Shown here piece after piece: positions 23,110 through 31,720 of a stretch of DNA of 64,000 bases. The position numbers were made by a program, and so were the translations under genes. Each line of letters begins with the position of its first letter. Position 1 is the stretch's first letter. Under the pieces are notes generated by a model. That model was not told where the DNA came from. It was given only the letters and a program-made list of their open reading frames with translations, and searched no databases. Source of the stretch: CAZEHS01 sp964424355. GTDB taxonomy: Bacteria > Bacillota > Clostridia > Peptostreptococcales > Acidaminobacteraceae. Location of the stretch: assembly GCA_964424355.1 (NCBI GenBank), contig CAYRIO010000008.1:1-64000 (forward strand). The letters run 5' to 3'.

Positions 23110-25036
23110 AGTCACCCTCCTTGCTGCCCACCGCGAAGTTCAGGGCGCCTCCGGCCTGGAGCATGGCACAGTCTCTTTCGGAGCCGCTGAACAGGACGTT
23201 GAACCGGTAATTGGTGGTAAGGTTGATCACTTCAATGACGCCGCTTTTCAGAGCTGCCGGGAGGTTGGGCAGCTGCAGGGAATCTTTTTCACTGACCCGG
23301 TAGTAATCCGTGGAATCCTGGAATGTCAGGGGGATGATGCCCGCGTTCATCAGGTTGGCTTCGTGGATCCGGGCGAAGGATTTGGCAATGACCGCCCGGA
23401 CTCCCAGATACAGCGGTACCAGGGCCGCATGCTCCCGGCTGGAGCCTTGGCCGTAGTTGGTGCCGCCGATGACAAAGCCTCCGCCGGCAGTCTGGGCACG
23501 TTCCCTGAAATCGGAAACCAAGGTCCCGAAGCAGTGCTTGGAGAGTTCCGGGATATTGGAGCGGAAGGGCAGCAGGGCTGCGCTGGAAGGCATGATATCG
23601 TCGGTGGTGATGTTGTCCCCGGCCTTCAGGAGCACGGAGGCCTCAATCGTATCCTCAAGGACTTTTCCGGCAGGGAAGGGCTTGATGTTGGGGCCCATGA
23701 TGATGGGGGCAGCAAGGTCCGGTGCGCCCTTGATCCAGTAGCCGTCGGAGTTGGCATACTGATCCGGTTCGGAGATGTCCAGGGGGCTCCCCAGGGTCTG
23801 GGGATTGGTGAGCACTCCGGTAATGGCGGATACGGCGGCGGTTTCCGGGCTGACGAGATACACATCGGCGTCCTTGGTGCCGCAGCGGCCTTTAAAGTTG
23901 CGGTTGAAGGTCCGCAGGGATACCGCGCCGGATTTGGGCGCCTGCCCCATGCCGATACAGGGGCCGCAGCCCGCCTCCAGGAGTCGGGCGCCGGCGCCGA
24001 TCATATCCGCCAGGGCGCCGTTTTCGGCCAGCATCTTCAGGATGTTGCTGCTGCCGGGGCTGATGACCAGACTCACCCGGGGGTGGACAGTCTTGCCCTT
24101 CAGGATGGCGGCTACTTTCATCAGGTCGGTATAAGAGGAATTGGTACAGCTGCCGATGGCCACCTGATCCACAGGAATGGCACCGATTTCCGCCAGTGAA
24201 GCCACCTTGTCGGGGCTGTGGGGCATGGCGGCGCTGGGGAGCACCTCCGCCAGATCAACGACAATCACTTCATCATAGACCGCATCGGCATCCGCTTCCA
24301 AGGGGGTGAAATCCGCCTCCCGGCCCTGACGCTTCAGGAAATCCCGGGTGATGGCATCGCTGGGGAACAGGGACGTGGTGGCTCCCAGCTCGGCCCCCAT
24401 ATTGGTGATGGTGGCCCGTTCAGGGACAGACAGGGTGGCCACGCCGGGGCCGGAGTACTCCATGATGGCATTGACGCCCCCTTTGACGGTGAGTTTCCCT
24501 AAAATATGAAGGATCACGTCCTTGGCGCTGACCCAGGAATTCAGCCGGCCTTCCAGACGGATATTGATGATTCGCGGTGTTTTCAAGTGGTAGGTCCCCT
24601 TGGCCATGCCGATGGCCACATCCAGGCCTCCGGCACCGATGGCGATCATCCCCATGCCGCCGCAGGTGGGCGTGTGGCTGTCCGAACCGATCAGCAGGGC
24701 GCCGGGCTTGGAGAACCGTTCCAGATGCAGTTGGTGGCAGATCCCGTTGCCGGGTTTGGAGAAGATGATGCCGTATTTTTTAGCGACAGACTGGATGAAC
24801 GCATGGTCATCGGCGTTTTCAAAACCCGCCTGCAGCATATTGTGATCGATGTAGGCCACGGAAAGATCCGTGCGGATCCGGTCGATGCCCATGGCTTCCA
24901 GCTGTAGATACACCATGGTGCCAGTAGAGTCCTGGGTCAGGGTCTGATTGACCTTTACCGCGATTTCAGAGCCTGTTGCCAGTGTGCCTGATACCAAGTG
25001 GGATTCAAGGATTTTGCTTGCCATGTTCTTTTTCAT
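23102..25036 (-). CDS. acnA: Aconitate hydratase
   Basis: A 644-residue aconitase of the compact form found in clostridia. [4Fe-4S] ligands are in S-C-T-N-S-S-Y and C-G-P-C-I-G. Substrate segments include G-S-D-S-H-T-P-T and the C-terminal swivelling domain G-G-x-N-Y-G-Q-G-S-S-R-E-H-A. ATG 25036 is preceded by GGAGGTG; a longer upstream reading would run into the promoter. It is the first gene of acn-icd-gltA, transcribed from a consensus promoter overlapped by a palindrome, so the oxidative TCA branch appears to be controlled as one unit. Confidence 0.96.
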   Translation of the reverse strand: MKKNMASKILESHLVSGTLATGSEIAVKVNQTLTQDSTGTMVYLQLEAMGIDRIRTDLSVAYIDHNMLQAGFENADDHAFIQSVAKKYGIIFSKPGNGICHQLHLERFSKPGALLIGSDSHTPTCGGMGMIAIGAGGLDVAIGMAKGTYHLKTPRIINIRLEGRLNSWVSAKDVILHILGKLTVKGGVNAIMEYSGPGVATLSVPERATITNMGAELGATTSLFPSDAITRDFLKRQGREADFTPLEADADAVYDEVIVVDLAEVLPSAAMPHSPDKVASLAEIGAIPVDQVAIGSCTNSSYTDLMKVAAILKGKTVHPRVSLVISPGSSNILKMLAENGALADMIGAGARLLEAGCGPCIGMGQAPKSGAVSLRTFNRNFKGRCGTKDADVYLVSPETAAVSAITGVLTNPQTLGSPLDISEPDQYANSDGYWIKGAPDLAAPIIMGPNIKPFPAGKVLEDTIEASVLLKAGDNITTDDIMPSSAALLPFRSNIPELSKHCFGTLVSDFRERAQTAGGGFVIGGTNYGQGSSREHAALVPLYLGVRAVIAKSFARIHEANLMNAGIIPLTFQDSTDYYRVSEKDSLQLPNLPAALKSGVIEVINLTTNYRFNVLFSGSERDCAMLQAGGALNFAVGSKEGDYV

Positions 25037-25055
25037 AATGCACCTCCGTGTTATA

Positions 25056-25079
25056 CGTATTATTGTATACAATTATACG
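25056..25079 (-). promoter_or_regulatory. Palindromic operator overlapping the -10 box
   Basis: A 24-bp near-perfect palindrome (22 of 24 positions symmetric) centred on TTGTATACAA (25063-25072), with outer arms CGTAT/ATACG. It covers the -10 region and the start point, as expected for a repressor. The TTGTATACAA core is of the kind bound by GntR-family regulators; the regulator gene is not in this window. Confidence 0.75.
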
Positions 25080-25100
25080 AACGTTGTTTTGGCATGTCAA
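25072..25100 (-). promoter_or_regulatory. Consensus sigma-A promoter of acn-icd-gltA
   Basis: On the minus strand TTGACA (25100-25095), 17-bp spacer, TATAAT (25077-25072), all positions consensus. Confidence 0.92.
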
Positions 25101-25101
25101 T

Positions 25102-25119
25102 CATTTAGAGGTCTAAATG
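25102..25119. promoter_or_regulatory. Second inverted repeat just upstream of the -35 box
   Basis: CATTTAGA-GG-TCTAAATG, perfect 8-bp arms, ending 2 bp from the -35 hexamer of the acn promoter. The 2-base loop rules out a terminator; an activator or second operator site is likely. Confidence 0.55.
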
Positions 25120-25368
25120 GCTTGTTTTTTTGCAGAAAATGAAGGAATTGAAGGCGCGACTTGCAAAAATATAGAATGCACGTTGAAAAGTGAAGGAAAG
25201 TGGACCAAGAATTCCGCTGGAATGTTCCTGTTTTCACAATGATACCCCGCCGCCCAGGTAATAGACATTGAATATTTCATTTGAGTTACAGCTCCTGATG
25301 GGTGCTTGGCAAGGTGTCTGGAATATGGCACCATAAGATGATATCCATAATATAGCAACTCATACATA

Positions 25369-25398
25369 TTCGACAAATTTCGACAAAGGTTCGACAAA
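25369..25398 (+). repeat. Three TTCGACAAA repeats before the NfeD/flotillin operon
   Basis: TTCGACAAA starts at 25369, 25379 and 25390 (10- and 11-bp steps) and ends just before the ribosome site. The rest of 25120-25415 shows no gene and no convincing promoter. Confidence 0.6.
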
Positions 25399-25415
25399 TT
25401 CGGGGGAGGGATCAT

Positions 25416-25985
25416 ATGGACGCAATTTATCAGGGGCTTTTTTGGTTTGGTGTCCTGTATGGGGTTGTCGCATTCTTCCTGGGGCACCTGGGTCATATCG
25501 ACGGGGTGGATTCTGTGGATCATGGCGGCGACTTCTCTGGGCATCCATCCCCCTTGAAACCCATCATCATCGGCAGTTTCTTCATCATGTTCGGTGGCAC
25601 AGGCATGATGGGCACGCATTTTGGATGGTCCTTCGGAGAGGCGCTGACCCTAGCCCTGATCCTGGGAGGGACCGTTTCTACGGGTCTGTTTAAATGGGTG
25701 GTGGTACCCCTTTACCGGTTGCAGAATACCAGCGCCGCTACCCGGGATCAGCTGATTGGCCTGGAAGCCCTGGTCACGACGCCCATCTATGAGCATAGCT
25801 TTGGAACGATCTCCTATCGGATCAATGACAACATCTATAATGCACCGGCAAAATCCCTGACGGGGAAGCCTATCGATCAGGGGGAAAGAGCCGTCATCGT
25901 CAAATTTGAGGGGAAGGCATTCATCGTCCATATTGCTGAGGAATACAGCAATAAATATAAGAATAATGAGGGGTATGACACATGA
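25416..25985 (+). CDS. NfeD-like membrane protein, flotillin partner (YuaF-like)
   Basis: A 189-residue protein with two or three N-terminal transmembrane segments (about 5-25, 48-67, 73-98), then a soluble beta-rich region (L-I-G-L-E-A-L-V-T-T-P...G-E-R-A-V-I-V-K-F-E-G) typical of the OB-fold NfeD domain. NfeD/YuaF proteins work with flotillins in organising membrane microdomains. GGGGGAGGG precedes the start. The stop overlaps the flotillin start as ATGA, so the two are co-translated. Confidence 0.82.
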   Translation: MDAIYQGLFWFGVLYGVVAFFLGHLGHIDGVDSVDHGGDFSGHPSPLKPIIIGSFFIMFGGTGMMGTHFGWSFGEALTLALILGGTVSTGLFKWVVVPLYRLQNTSAATRDQLIGLEALVTTPIYEHSFGTISYRINDNIYNAPAKSLTGKPIDQGERAVIVKFEGKAFIVHIAEEYSNKYKNNEGYDT

Positions 25986-27529
25986 TTGATTTACAGGTGC
26001 TGCTGATTCCTGCCATTGGAGTCGGAACGATTTTTCTGTTGTTGTTTGGCCTGCTGTCCATGTGGCGGAAAGCTCCTCAGGACAAGGCCATTGTCGTCAC
26101 CGGCCTCAAGAAGCGGGTCATCACCGGAGGCGGGGGGATTGTCATCCCCATGCTGGAACGGGCTGACCGGATTTCACTGGAAAACATGAAGATTGAGGTC
26201 CGTACCGAAGGGGCCCTCACGGAGCAAGGGGTCGACATCATTGCGGACGGGGTTGCCGTCATCAAGGTCAAGAGCGATATGGAGTCCATCCTGTCCGCCG
26301 TGGAACAGTTCAATACCGGCAGAGAGGACCAGACCATCGCCGTGATCAAGGATACGGCCAAGGATGTCCTGGAAGGAAAGCTGCGGGAAATTATCTCGAA
26401 GCTGACCGTCGAGGAAATCTACAAGGATCGGGAGAAGTTCGCCTCGGAGGTCCAGAAGGTGGCAGCCCTGGATCTGGCGGATATGGGGCTTGAGATCAAG
26501 GCCTTCACCATTCGGGATATCCGGGATGACAACGGCTACCTGCAAGCCTTGGGAGCCAGCCGGATCGCTCAGGTGAAGCGGGATGCGGAAATTGCCAAGG
26601 CTGAGGCCGCCCGGGATACAAAAATCAAGACTGCGGAAGCCAACCGTGAAGGGGAGGCAGCCCGTCTGATTTCTGAAACCCAGATCGCTGAATCTGCCAT
26701 GGACAAGGAGCTGAAGGTTCAGGCCTACCGGAAGGATCAGGAAAGCACCCGGGCCACCTCCGACCTGGCGTATGAGATTGAAGCCAATAAGACCAAGCGG
26801 GAAGTGGTGGAGACCGAGGTTCAGATCGAGATTTCGAAGAAGCAGAAGGAGCGGGAGCTGGCTGAGGCGGAGATGCAGGTCCAGATCGTAACGAAGCAAA
26901 AGGAAATAGAGCTGGCGGAACAGGAAGCCCTGCGCCGGGAGCGCGAACTGGAAGCCACTATCCGAAAACAGGCGGATGCGGAAAAATACCGTCAGGAAAA
27001 GAATGCGGAAGCCGCAAAATATCAAGAAATCGCGGAAGCCGAAGCCCGGGCCCGGAACATTGAGCTGGAAGGGAAGGCGAAAGCGGAGGCAACCCGGCTC
27101 CAAGGGATGGCAGAGGTAGACATCATCCGTGAGAAAGGAAAGGCCGAAGCAGAAGCCATGATGAAAAAGGCAGAAGCGTACAAGCAGTACAACGAAGCGG
27201 CCATCACCCAGATGATCATCGAAAAGATGCCCGAAATCGCCCGAGCGGTAGCGGAGCCCCTTTCCCGAACCGAGAAAATCGTGATCGTGGACAATGGTGG
27301 CGGCCAGAATTCCGGTGCGGCCAAGGTGTCCGGTTATGTGACGGATATCATGGCCCAGCTGCCCCAGACCGTGGAGGCCCTGACCGGCATCAACATCATG
27401 GATCTGCTTACCAGCAAATTGGGGAAGGATGCCCAGGCGCTGAAGCCGGTGCCGGTCATTGAGGAGACAATCGCCCCGATCGTTCCATCGACGCTGCCGT
27501 CGGCTGCGGTGGAAGAGGTGACAGTCTAG
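25982..27529 (+). CDS. floT: Flotillin (FloT/YuaG-like)
   Basis: A 515-residue flotillin. One N-terminal hydrophobic hairpin (about 5-25) is followed by the SPFH/PHB domain (R-V-I-T-G-G-G-G-I-V-I-P-M-L-E-R-A-D-R-I-S-L) and a long coiled coil, about 190-400, rich in Glu-Ala repeats such as A-E-A-A-R-D and A-E-A-R-A-R-N-I-E. It scaffolds ordered membrane domains and affects secretion and signalling complexes. Co-translated with the NfeD-like gene and followed by a terminator, it forms a two-gene operon as in Bacillus yuaF-yuaG. Confidence 0.93.
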   Translation: MIDLQVLLIPAIGVGTIFLLLFGLLSMWRKAPQDKAIVVTGLKKRVITGGGGIVIPMLERADRISLENMKIEVRTEGALTEQGVDIIADGVAVIKVKSDMESILSAVEQFNTGREDQTIAVIKDTAKDVLEGKLREIISKLTVEEIYKDREKFASEVQKVAALDLADMGLEIKAFTIRDIRDDNGYLQALGASRIAQVKRDAEIAKAEAARDTKIKTAEANREGEAARLISETQIAESAMDKELKVQAYRKDQESTRATSDLAYEIEANKTKREVVETEVQIEISKKQKERELAEAEMQVQIVTKQKEIELAEQEALRRERELEATIRKQADAEKYRQEKNAEAAKYQEIAEAEARARNIELEGKAKAEATRLQGMAEVDIIREKGKAEAEAMMKKAEAYKQYNEAAITQMIIEKMPEIARAVAEPLSRTEKIVIVDNGGGQNSGAAKVSGYVTDIMAQLPQTVEALTGINIMDLLTSKLGKDAQALKPVPVIEETIAPIVPSTLPSAAVEEVTV

Positions 27530-27564
27530 CTCGTCGCTTTGGCGCAGTATGCCCTGGATTTATC

Positions 27565-27604
27565 AAAACCGTGCTTCGGACCAAGAATCCGAACACGGTT
27601 TTTT
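27565..27604 (+). terminator. Terminator after flotillin
   Basis: Long stem AAAACCGTG(C)TTCGGA/TCCGAA-CACGGTTTT then TTT. A TATAAT for the next gene lies only 11 bp downstream (27615-27620). Confidence 0.85.
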
Positions 27605-27641
27605 CGGTGGATGCTATAATGTAGGCAAAGGAGGTGGCACC

Positions 27642-28433
27642 GTGTATTCTCGAAAAGAAATTCTCGCAATATTGGAAATGGCGGTGCTGGCCGGGCGGAT
27701 CCTGTTGGAGAACGGCGCGGAGACCTACCGGGTTGAAGAGACCATCAACCGGCTCTGCAGGGCCTGTGGCCTGGACGCCGTGGATAACTTTACGATTCCT
27801 ACGGGGATTTTCGTATCTGTTTCCTATGAGGATCAGCTGATCACCAAGGTGGTTACGGTGCGCAGTCGGGATATCGACCTTGAAATCATCGCGCTAATCA
27901 ACGATTTTTCTCGCCGCTTTATGGCGGCTCCCGTACCGGTTTCCGAGGCGGTATCAGAGCTTCGGATCATACAGGCGGCTCCCCATTATCCAAAATGGCT
28001 TCAAATCCTGGCCGGGGCCATCGGCGGCAGCTTCTTTGCACTGATGTTCGGGGCTAACGGCCTGGAGTTCGGGCTGTCTTTCCTGACGGCTGCCATGGTG
28101 ATGCTGGTGTTCAGCGGCCTTTGCCGGGCCAGGGTATCCGCCTTTATCCTCTATGTGCTGTGCGGCTGCGCCAATATGTTGACAGCCCTGTTCCTCACCC
28201 ACCTCTCCCATCTGGCGGGGCAGAGTCCCCGGGCGGATATGCTGGCGATTGGCGCCCTGATGCCTCTGGTGCCCGGTGTGGCTATCACCAACGCGATTCG
28301 CGATATCATCTCCGGGGATTATGTTTCCGGCATGTCACGACTGTTGGAAGCCATGGTCATCGCCATGGGGATTGCGCTGGGTGTGGGGATCGTCATGAAC
28401 TTCAATTACTTGCTGAAGGCGGTGATCCTATGA
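27642..28433 (+). CDS. Threonine/serine exporter, ThrE N-terminal half
   Basis: Split ThrE exporter subunit, about 263 residues. The soluble N-terminal region has the family's L-x-x-G-A-E-T-Y-R-V-E-E-T-I-N-R and the P-T-G-I-F-V-S motif, followed by five membrane segments. The GTG start at 27642 (V-Y-S-R-K-E-I) is fixed by AAAGGAGGTG; an ATG further upstream would place the N-terminus inside the preceding terminator and is rejected. The stop overlaps the next start as ATGA. In this family the two halves together export threonine, serine or similar metabolites. Confidence 0.88.
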   Translation: MYSRKEILAILEMAVLAGRILLENGAETYRVEETINRLCRACGLDAVDNFTIPTGIFVSVSYEDQLITKVVTVRSRDIDLEIIALINDFSRRFMAAPVPVSEAVSELRIIQAAPHYPKWLQILAGAIGGSFFALMFGANGLEFGLSFLTAAMVMLVFSGLCRARVSAFILYVLCGCANMLTALFLTHLSHLAGQSPRADMLAIGALMPLVPGVAITNAIRDIISGDYVSGMSRLLEAMVIAMGIALGVGIVMNFNYLLKAVIL

Positions 28434-28888
28434 TCAGGGATATGGTCATTGCCTGGGTGGCCACCGTAGGGTTCGCCCTGGTTTTCAACAGCCCCCGGCG
28501 GGATCTGATATATGCAGGCCTTTGCGGCAGTGCCGGGTGGGGGATGTATCTCTGGGTGGCAGACACCCTGAATTCTGTGGCTGTTGCAACCTTTGTGGGG
28601 GCATTTGCAGTGGGAGTCCTGGGAGAAATCCTTGCCCGCTGGCGGCGCAATCCCGTGACGGTGTATGTGATTCCCGGGATTTTGCCCCTGGTGCCTGGTT
28701 ATGGACTCTACCGGACCATGGAGCAGATCATCCTGAAAAATTACACCAATGCAGCAGATACTGGGTTTCAGGTGCTTCTGGTTGCACTTGCCATCTCCAG
28801 CGGCATCATCATTGCCAGCTCTGGCGGCAAGTATTACAATGAGTGGCGCGGCCAGACAGCCGGGAGCCGGAAAAAGAAGATCAAATAA
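28430..28888 (+). CDS. Threonine/serine exporter, ThrE C-terminal half
   Basis: A 152-residue membrane protein with four to five helices containing F-N-S-P-R-R-D-L-I-Y-A-G and the V-Y-V-I-P-G-I-L-P-L-V-P-G family motif, ending in a basic tail. It overlaps the first half by 4 bp, giving the usual two-gene ThrE pair. ATG 28430 is chosen because an upstream reading lies wholly within the first gene. Confidence 0.87.
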   Translation: MIRDMVIAWVATVGFALVFNSPRRDLIYAGLCGSAGWGMYLWVADTLNSVAVATFVGAFAVGVLGEILARWRRNPVTVYVIPGILPLVPGYGLYRTMEQIILKNYTNAADTGFQVLLVALAISSGIIIASSGGKYYNEWRGQTAGSRKKKIK

Positions 28889-28890
28889 GC

Positions 28891-28923
28891 AAGACCGCCC
28901 TCGGTTCAGCAGGGGCGGTCTTT
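28891..28923. terminator. Bidirectional terminator
   Basis: AAGACCGCCC/GGGCGGTCTT stem between convergent genes. Confidence 0.85.
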
Positions 28924-28928
28924 GTCAT

Positions 28929-29366
28929 TCAGAGGGTAGTCGGCGCACCGAGGCGCTTTTTCAAGAAATAGCGGTCGGCTTTTTCGACAGGACAGTCTGC
29001 CACCAGGGCATAGGCCTCATACCCAAGATGCCGGTAGAAATCTGGAGCCTGAAAACTGAAGGTATCCAGCAGAACCATCGTGCAGTTCTTCAGCCGGGCA
29101 GCGGTTTCAGCCGCGTTCACCAGCTGTTTTCCATACCCCTGCCCCCGGAGGGCATCGCTGACCCAGAGCAGGTCAATTGTCAGGCAGTCCATATAGATGA
29201 TGCCGGAGAGGCCGCCAACAATCTCATCAGCCTCATTCCGGAGGATGAAACGCAGGGGTTCGATGATGGGTTCGGAACCGATCTGTTTCTGGTTGTATGC
29301 AAGCAGGTTGCGGCGGAGCTCGGCGATATCGCGGTCGCTTCCGGTTTTCGAGAGGGATAGTTCCAT
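28929..29366 (-). CDS. GNAT-family N-acetyltransferase
   Basis: A 145-residue GCN5-type acetyltransferase using acetyl-CoA. The cofactor-binding segment is L-L-W-V-S-D-A-L-R-G-Q-G-Y-G-K-Q-L (R/Q-x-x-G-x-G), and the C-terminal strand reads F-Q-A-P-D-F-Y-R-H-L-G-Y-E. The start has AGGAGG upstream. The acceptor is unknown. It is separated from the next acetyltransferase by about 55 bp in the same direction, so the two may share a transcript. Confidence 0.87.
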   Translation of the reverse strand: MELSLSKTGSDRDIAELRRNLLAYNQKQIGSEPIIEPLRFILRNEADEIVGGLSGIIYMDCLTIDLLWVSDALRGQGYGKQLVNAAETAARLKNCTMVLLDTFSFQAPDFYRHLGYEAYALVADCPVEKADRYFLKKRLGAPTTL

Positions 29367-29422
29367 TGGATGGGACCTCCTGTATTAGAATAGTCCTTTG
29401 ATTCTGGGCATGCCATTAACCA

Positions 29423-29926
29423 TCAAGCCTGGGCCTGAAAATATTCACGCTTCAGCATAGAATAGATGATTTGATCCAGATAGCCACGTTCGGACTTGTA
29501 ATTTTCCCTCAACACGCCGTCCCGTTGCATGCCAAGTCCTTCATAAAGCTTGATTCCGATGAGGTTGTCCGGGTAAACATCCAGCCAAAACCGGTTGATT
29601 TTTTTTTCTTCAAAGGCATATTTGAGCAACGCAACCATGGCTTCCTTGCCATAGCCCATGCCCTTATGAGAAATAGCAATCCGTCGCAGTTCAAAAATTT
29701 CAGACTTATAGTCCAGCCGAATCAAGGCGTAGCCCACAATGGCAGCATCCGCCTGTTGTTTGAAGACAAGAAGCAGGTGATGGGGATCCTTGATTTCGGC
29801 CTGATGCTCTTCATAGGTGCCAATCCAGAGAAAATCCCGATTGTCCTTATGACTTTCCAATTCAATGATGAGGTTGATATCCGCCTCGGTCGCCTCGACG
29901 ATATCCAGTCGCGTTGTTTGAATCAT
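29423..29926 (-). CDS. GNAT-family N-acetyltransferase (RimJ/SpeG-like)
   Basis: A 167-residue acetyltransferase. The CoA-binding motif is R-R-I-A-I-S-H-K-G-M-G-Y-G-K-E-A-M, and W-L-D-V-Y-P-D-N-L-I-G-I-K-L-Y-E-G-L-G-M follows, as in ribosomal-protein and polyamine acetyltransferases. AGGAGG precedes the start. Base composition is lower in GC than the core genes on the left, marking entry into an accessory stretch. Substrate not assignable. Confidence 0.85.
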   Translation of the reverse strand: MIQTTRLDIVEATEADINLIIELESHKDNRDFLWIGTYEEHQAEIKDPHHLLLVFKQQADAAIVGYALIRLDYKSEIFELRRIAISHKGMGYGKEAMVALLKYAFEEKKINRFWLDVYPDNLIGIKLYEGLGMQRDGVLRENYKSERGYLDQIIYSMLKREYFQAQA

Positions 29927-30036
29927 AGGGTGAACCTCCTTCTGGTCCTATTATTTTATCATGTAATCGGATGTTTCATCAATTTCCACAAGGACAGAGA
30001 TTCAATCTTGTTGCACGCAGTGGCGGCTGCCTGGTT

Positions 30037-30594
30037 TTAAGGGGTTATGACATGTTCTTCGAAGAATGACTGGATCCGATCGCTGGTGTTTGATGGATTT
30101 TCAGTGATGTTTTCCTTCCATGCCTGTTCGCTTTCCGCAAATGTTCGGATATCTTCACCATAGTACGTTTCCAAATCTGCCCGTGTGATTGTCAGCGCTT
30201 TCTTTTCACCGGTCTCGATCGTCATGTCTATGTAATCGACGTTCTTGATTAAAGCAAAAAGTGAGGTGGCCGTGCCAAAAAATGTCTTTTGAATGGTTTC
30301 CTCTGTCCAGTATTCATTGAATTCATTTTTCGGTGAATCGTCTTTCGGACCGTATGTTATTTCAATCCCATAGGGCTCTTTTCCGGTTTGCAGTGCAAAC
30401 TGTGTTACAAACTGACCACCGTCCAGGTTATGCAGAATGTTCCCTACTGCGCTGTTATCACCGACATAGGAATCTTTATATTTCAACAATTCTGCAATGC
30501 TTGATTTTTCGGCGTTGTCTCCTGTCGGAGCACACCCTGCCAGGATCACGAAGCATAAAATAGCGGTGAAGACTCTGATGATATACCTGCTCAC
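30037..30594 (-). CDS. Lipoprotein with DUF4825-like domain
   Basis: A 185-residue predicted lipoprotein. The GTG start at 30594 (V-S-R-Y-I-I-R) has GGAGGG upstream; the signal ends at the lipobox I-L-A-G-C. The mature part begins with Lys-Asp-Ser-Tyr-Val-Gly-Asp-Asn-Ser-Ala-Val-Gly, a DUF4825 hallmark from memory. It is AT-rich compared with core genes. It leads away from a cluster of similar small envelope proteins read in the same direction. Function unknown. Confidence 0.72.
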   Translation of the reverse strand: MSRYIIRVFTAILCFVILAGCAPTGDNAEKSSIAELLKYKDSYVGDNSAVGNILHNLDGGQFVTQFALQTGKEPYGIEITYGPKDDSPKNEFNEYWTEETIQKTFFGTATSLFALIKNVDYIDMTIETGEKKALTITRADLETYYGEDIRTFAESEQAWKENITENPSNTSDRIQSFFEEHVITP

Positions 30595-30628
30595 TTGATT
30601 CCCTCCTGAATTTTGGATTGAGTCCACA

Positions 30629-30967
30629 CTATTTATAAGTCTCTCCGATTTTGTAATCCACATATTCCCTGGTTTTACCTCTCATAATCATCAACAGGTT
30701 CAACATATGGAATGGAAGCGCCCCTGCGACAAAGAAAACGTAGCTAAGATTAAATACGCTTAAGGCTATTCCGTAAAGTATTAGATATGCGGCGTTTAAT
30801 ATTGAAATTCTTAATTGCAGCCCTAAGAACTTGCTCCAATTCAAAACGGTCATGTCGCTGCTTTTGCTGTATTCCTTACTGAAAAACGTAACCGTGTCTT
30901 TCCATATAATCGAATAGATAAAGTAAATAATTCCGCATAAAACATATACCATCCCCATCTGGGTCAT
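30629..30967 (-). CDS. Small membrane protein, unknown
   Basis: About 112 residues from ATG 30967 (M-T-Q-M-G-M-V-Y), with three hydrophobic stretches and a polar tail ending in Y-K-I-G-E-T-Y-K. AGAAAGG stands ten bases before this ATG. The frame stays open upstream to a TTG at 31090, which would add 41 residues; no good ribosome site supports it. It lies 34 bp before the DUF4825-like lipoprotein start and is probably co-transcribed. The layout resembles small DUF3784-type proteins, but I cannot confirm that. Confidence 0.55.
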   Translation of the reverse strand: MTQMGMVYVLCGIIYFIYSIIWKDTVTFFSKEYSKSSDMTVLNWSKFLGLQLRISILNAAYLILYGIALSVFNLSYVFFVAGALPFHMLNLLMIMRGKTREYVDYKIGETYK

Positions 30968-31101
30968 ATCAACACAACCTTTCTTAATATCGGAATAGAA
31001 ACCAAGGTCCATGGGCACCGCATCCGATTTTATCATTTCGTGTTTTTCAATGGTCTGATTTTTTAATTTTTGGACCAACGCTGTCTTCAAACTATGTACC
31101 T

Positions 31102-31623
31102 TTAATTTGTTCTAAATAAGAAGGAATACATATACTTTGTGTCACCTGATGTTGCAATTATCCGATATCCTCTCAAATGGACTGCATTACTTGCCTTTTC
31201 TTGCGGTGCCAATGATGTTTCATGCCTTTCTATTTCAAATTCATATTTTCCATCGGAAGAAACAAAAGGGAATTCAATGGATGATTCCTCTTTATTAATC
31301 AGTCCCTCAGTCTTCGTAATCAATACATCTGATATTTTCAGTTGCTCTGGTGGTGTCCCTTTAAAGTCAATCACGACGGTGTCTCCAATTTTTAAAATAG
31401 GAATTTCAGGGCTTGGTTTCATATCAAGACGTGTCAGGAGTGGATCGGGCATGTTGGTTTCATCTCCATCCCCAATCAGAACGTCCAAGGGTGAATCAAT
31501 TACTTTCTCACCGACTGTTATTTCGGCGGATTGGTATACTTCTGGAGGCTTTTTTTGAGCACATCCCATGCCGGTGCTTGCTACAAGAAGAATGATTGCG
31601 AATGACACTATTGTTTTGCGCAT
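31102..31623 (-). CDS. Predicted lipoprotein, unknown
   Basis: A 173-residue protein with a lipoprotein signal (M-R-K-T-I-V-S-F...S-T-G-M-G-C) and a mature domain of about 150 residues rich in beta-type sequence (I-G-D-T-V-V-I-D-F-K-G). AAAGGA precedes the start. It is probably displayed on the outer face of the membrane. No family recognised. It belongs to a run of small AT-rich minus-strand envelope genes (30037-32110). Confidence 0.6.
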   Translation of the reverse strand: MRKTIVSFAIILLVASTGMGCAQKKPPEVYQSAEITVGEKVIDSPLDVLIGDGDETNMPDPLLTRLDMKPSPEIPILKIGDTVVIDFKGTPPEQLKISDVLITKTEGLINKEESSIEFPFVSSDGKYEFEIERHETSLAPQEKASNAVHLRGYRIIATSGDTKYMYSFLFRTN

Positions 31624-31720
31624 TTTCCCGTCCTTTTATTCGCGCCAGAATGGTGCGTCGCTCTTGGAGGGGTGCTTCCCTTACACGTCCACCCATCTGG
31701 CATATGTTGTCTTAGCAGAA

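Noticed and set aside
23006..24199. 397-codon plus-strand frame opposite aconitase
   Set aside because: Shadow of a certain gene on the other strand with no start signals.
25420..26360. Additional minus-strand frames opposite the NfeD/flotillin genes
   Set aside because: They track the coiled-coil coding sequence on the opposite strand and lack ribosome sites.
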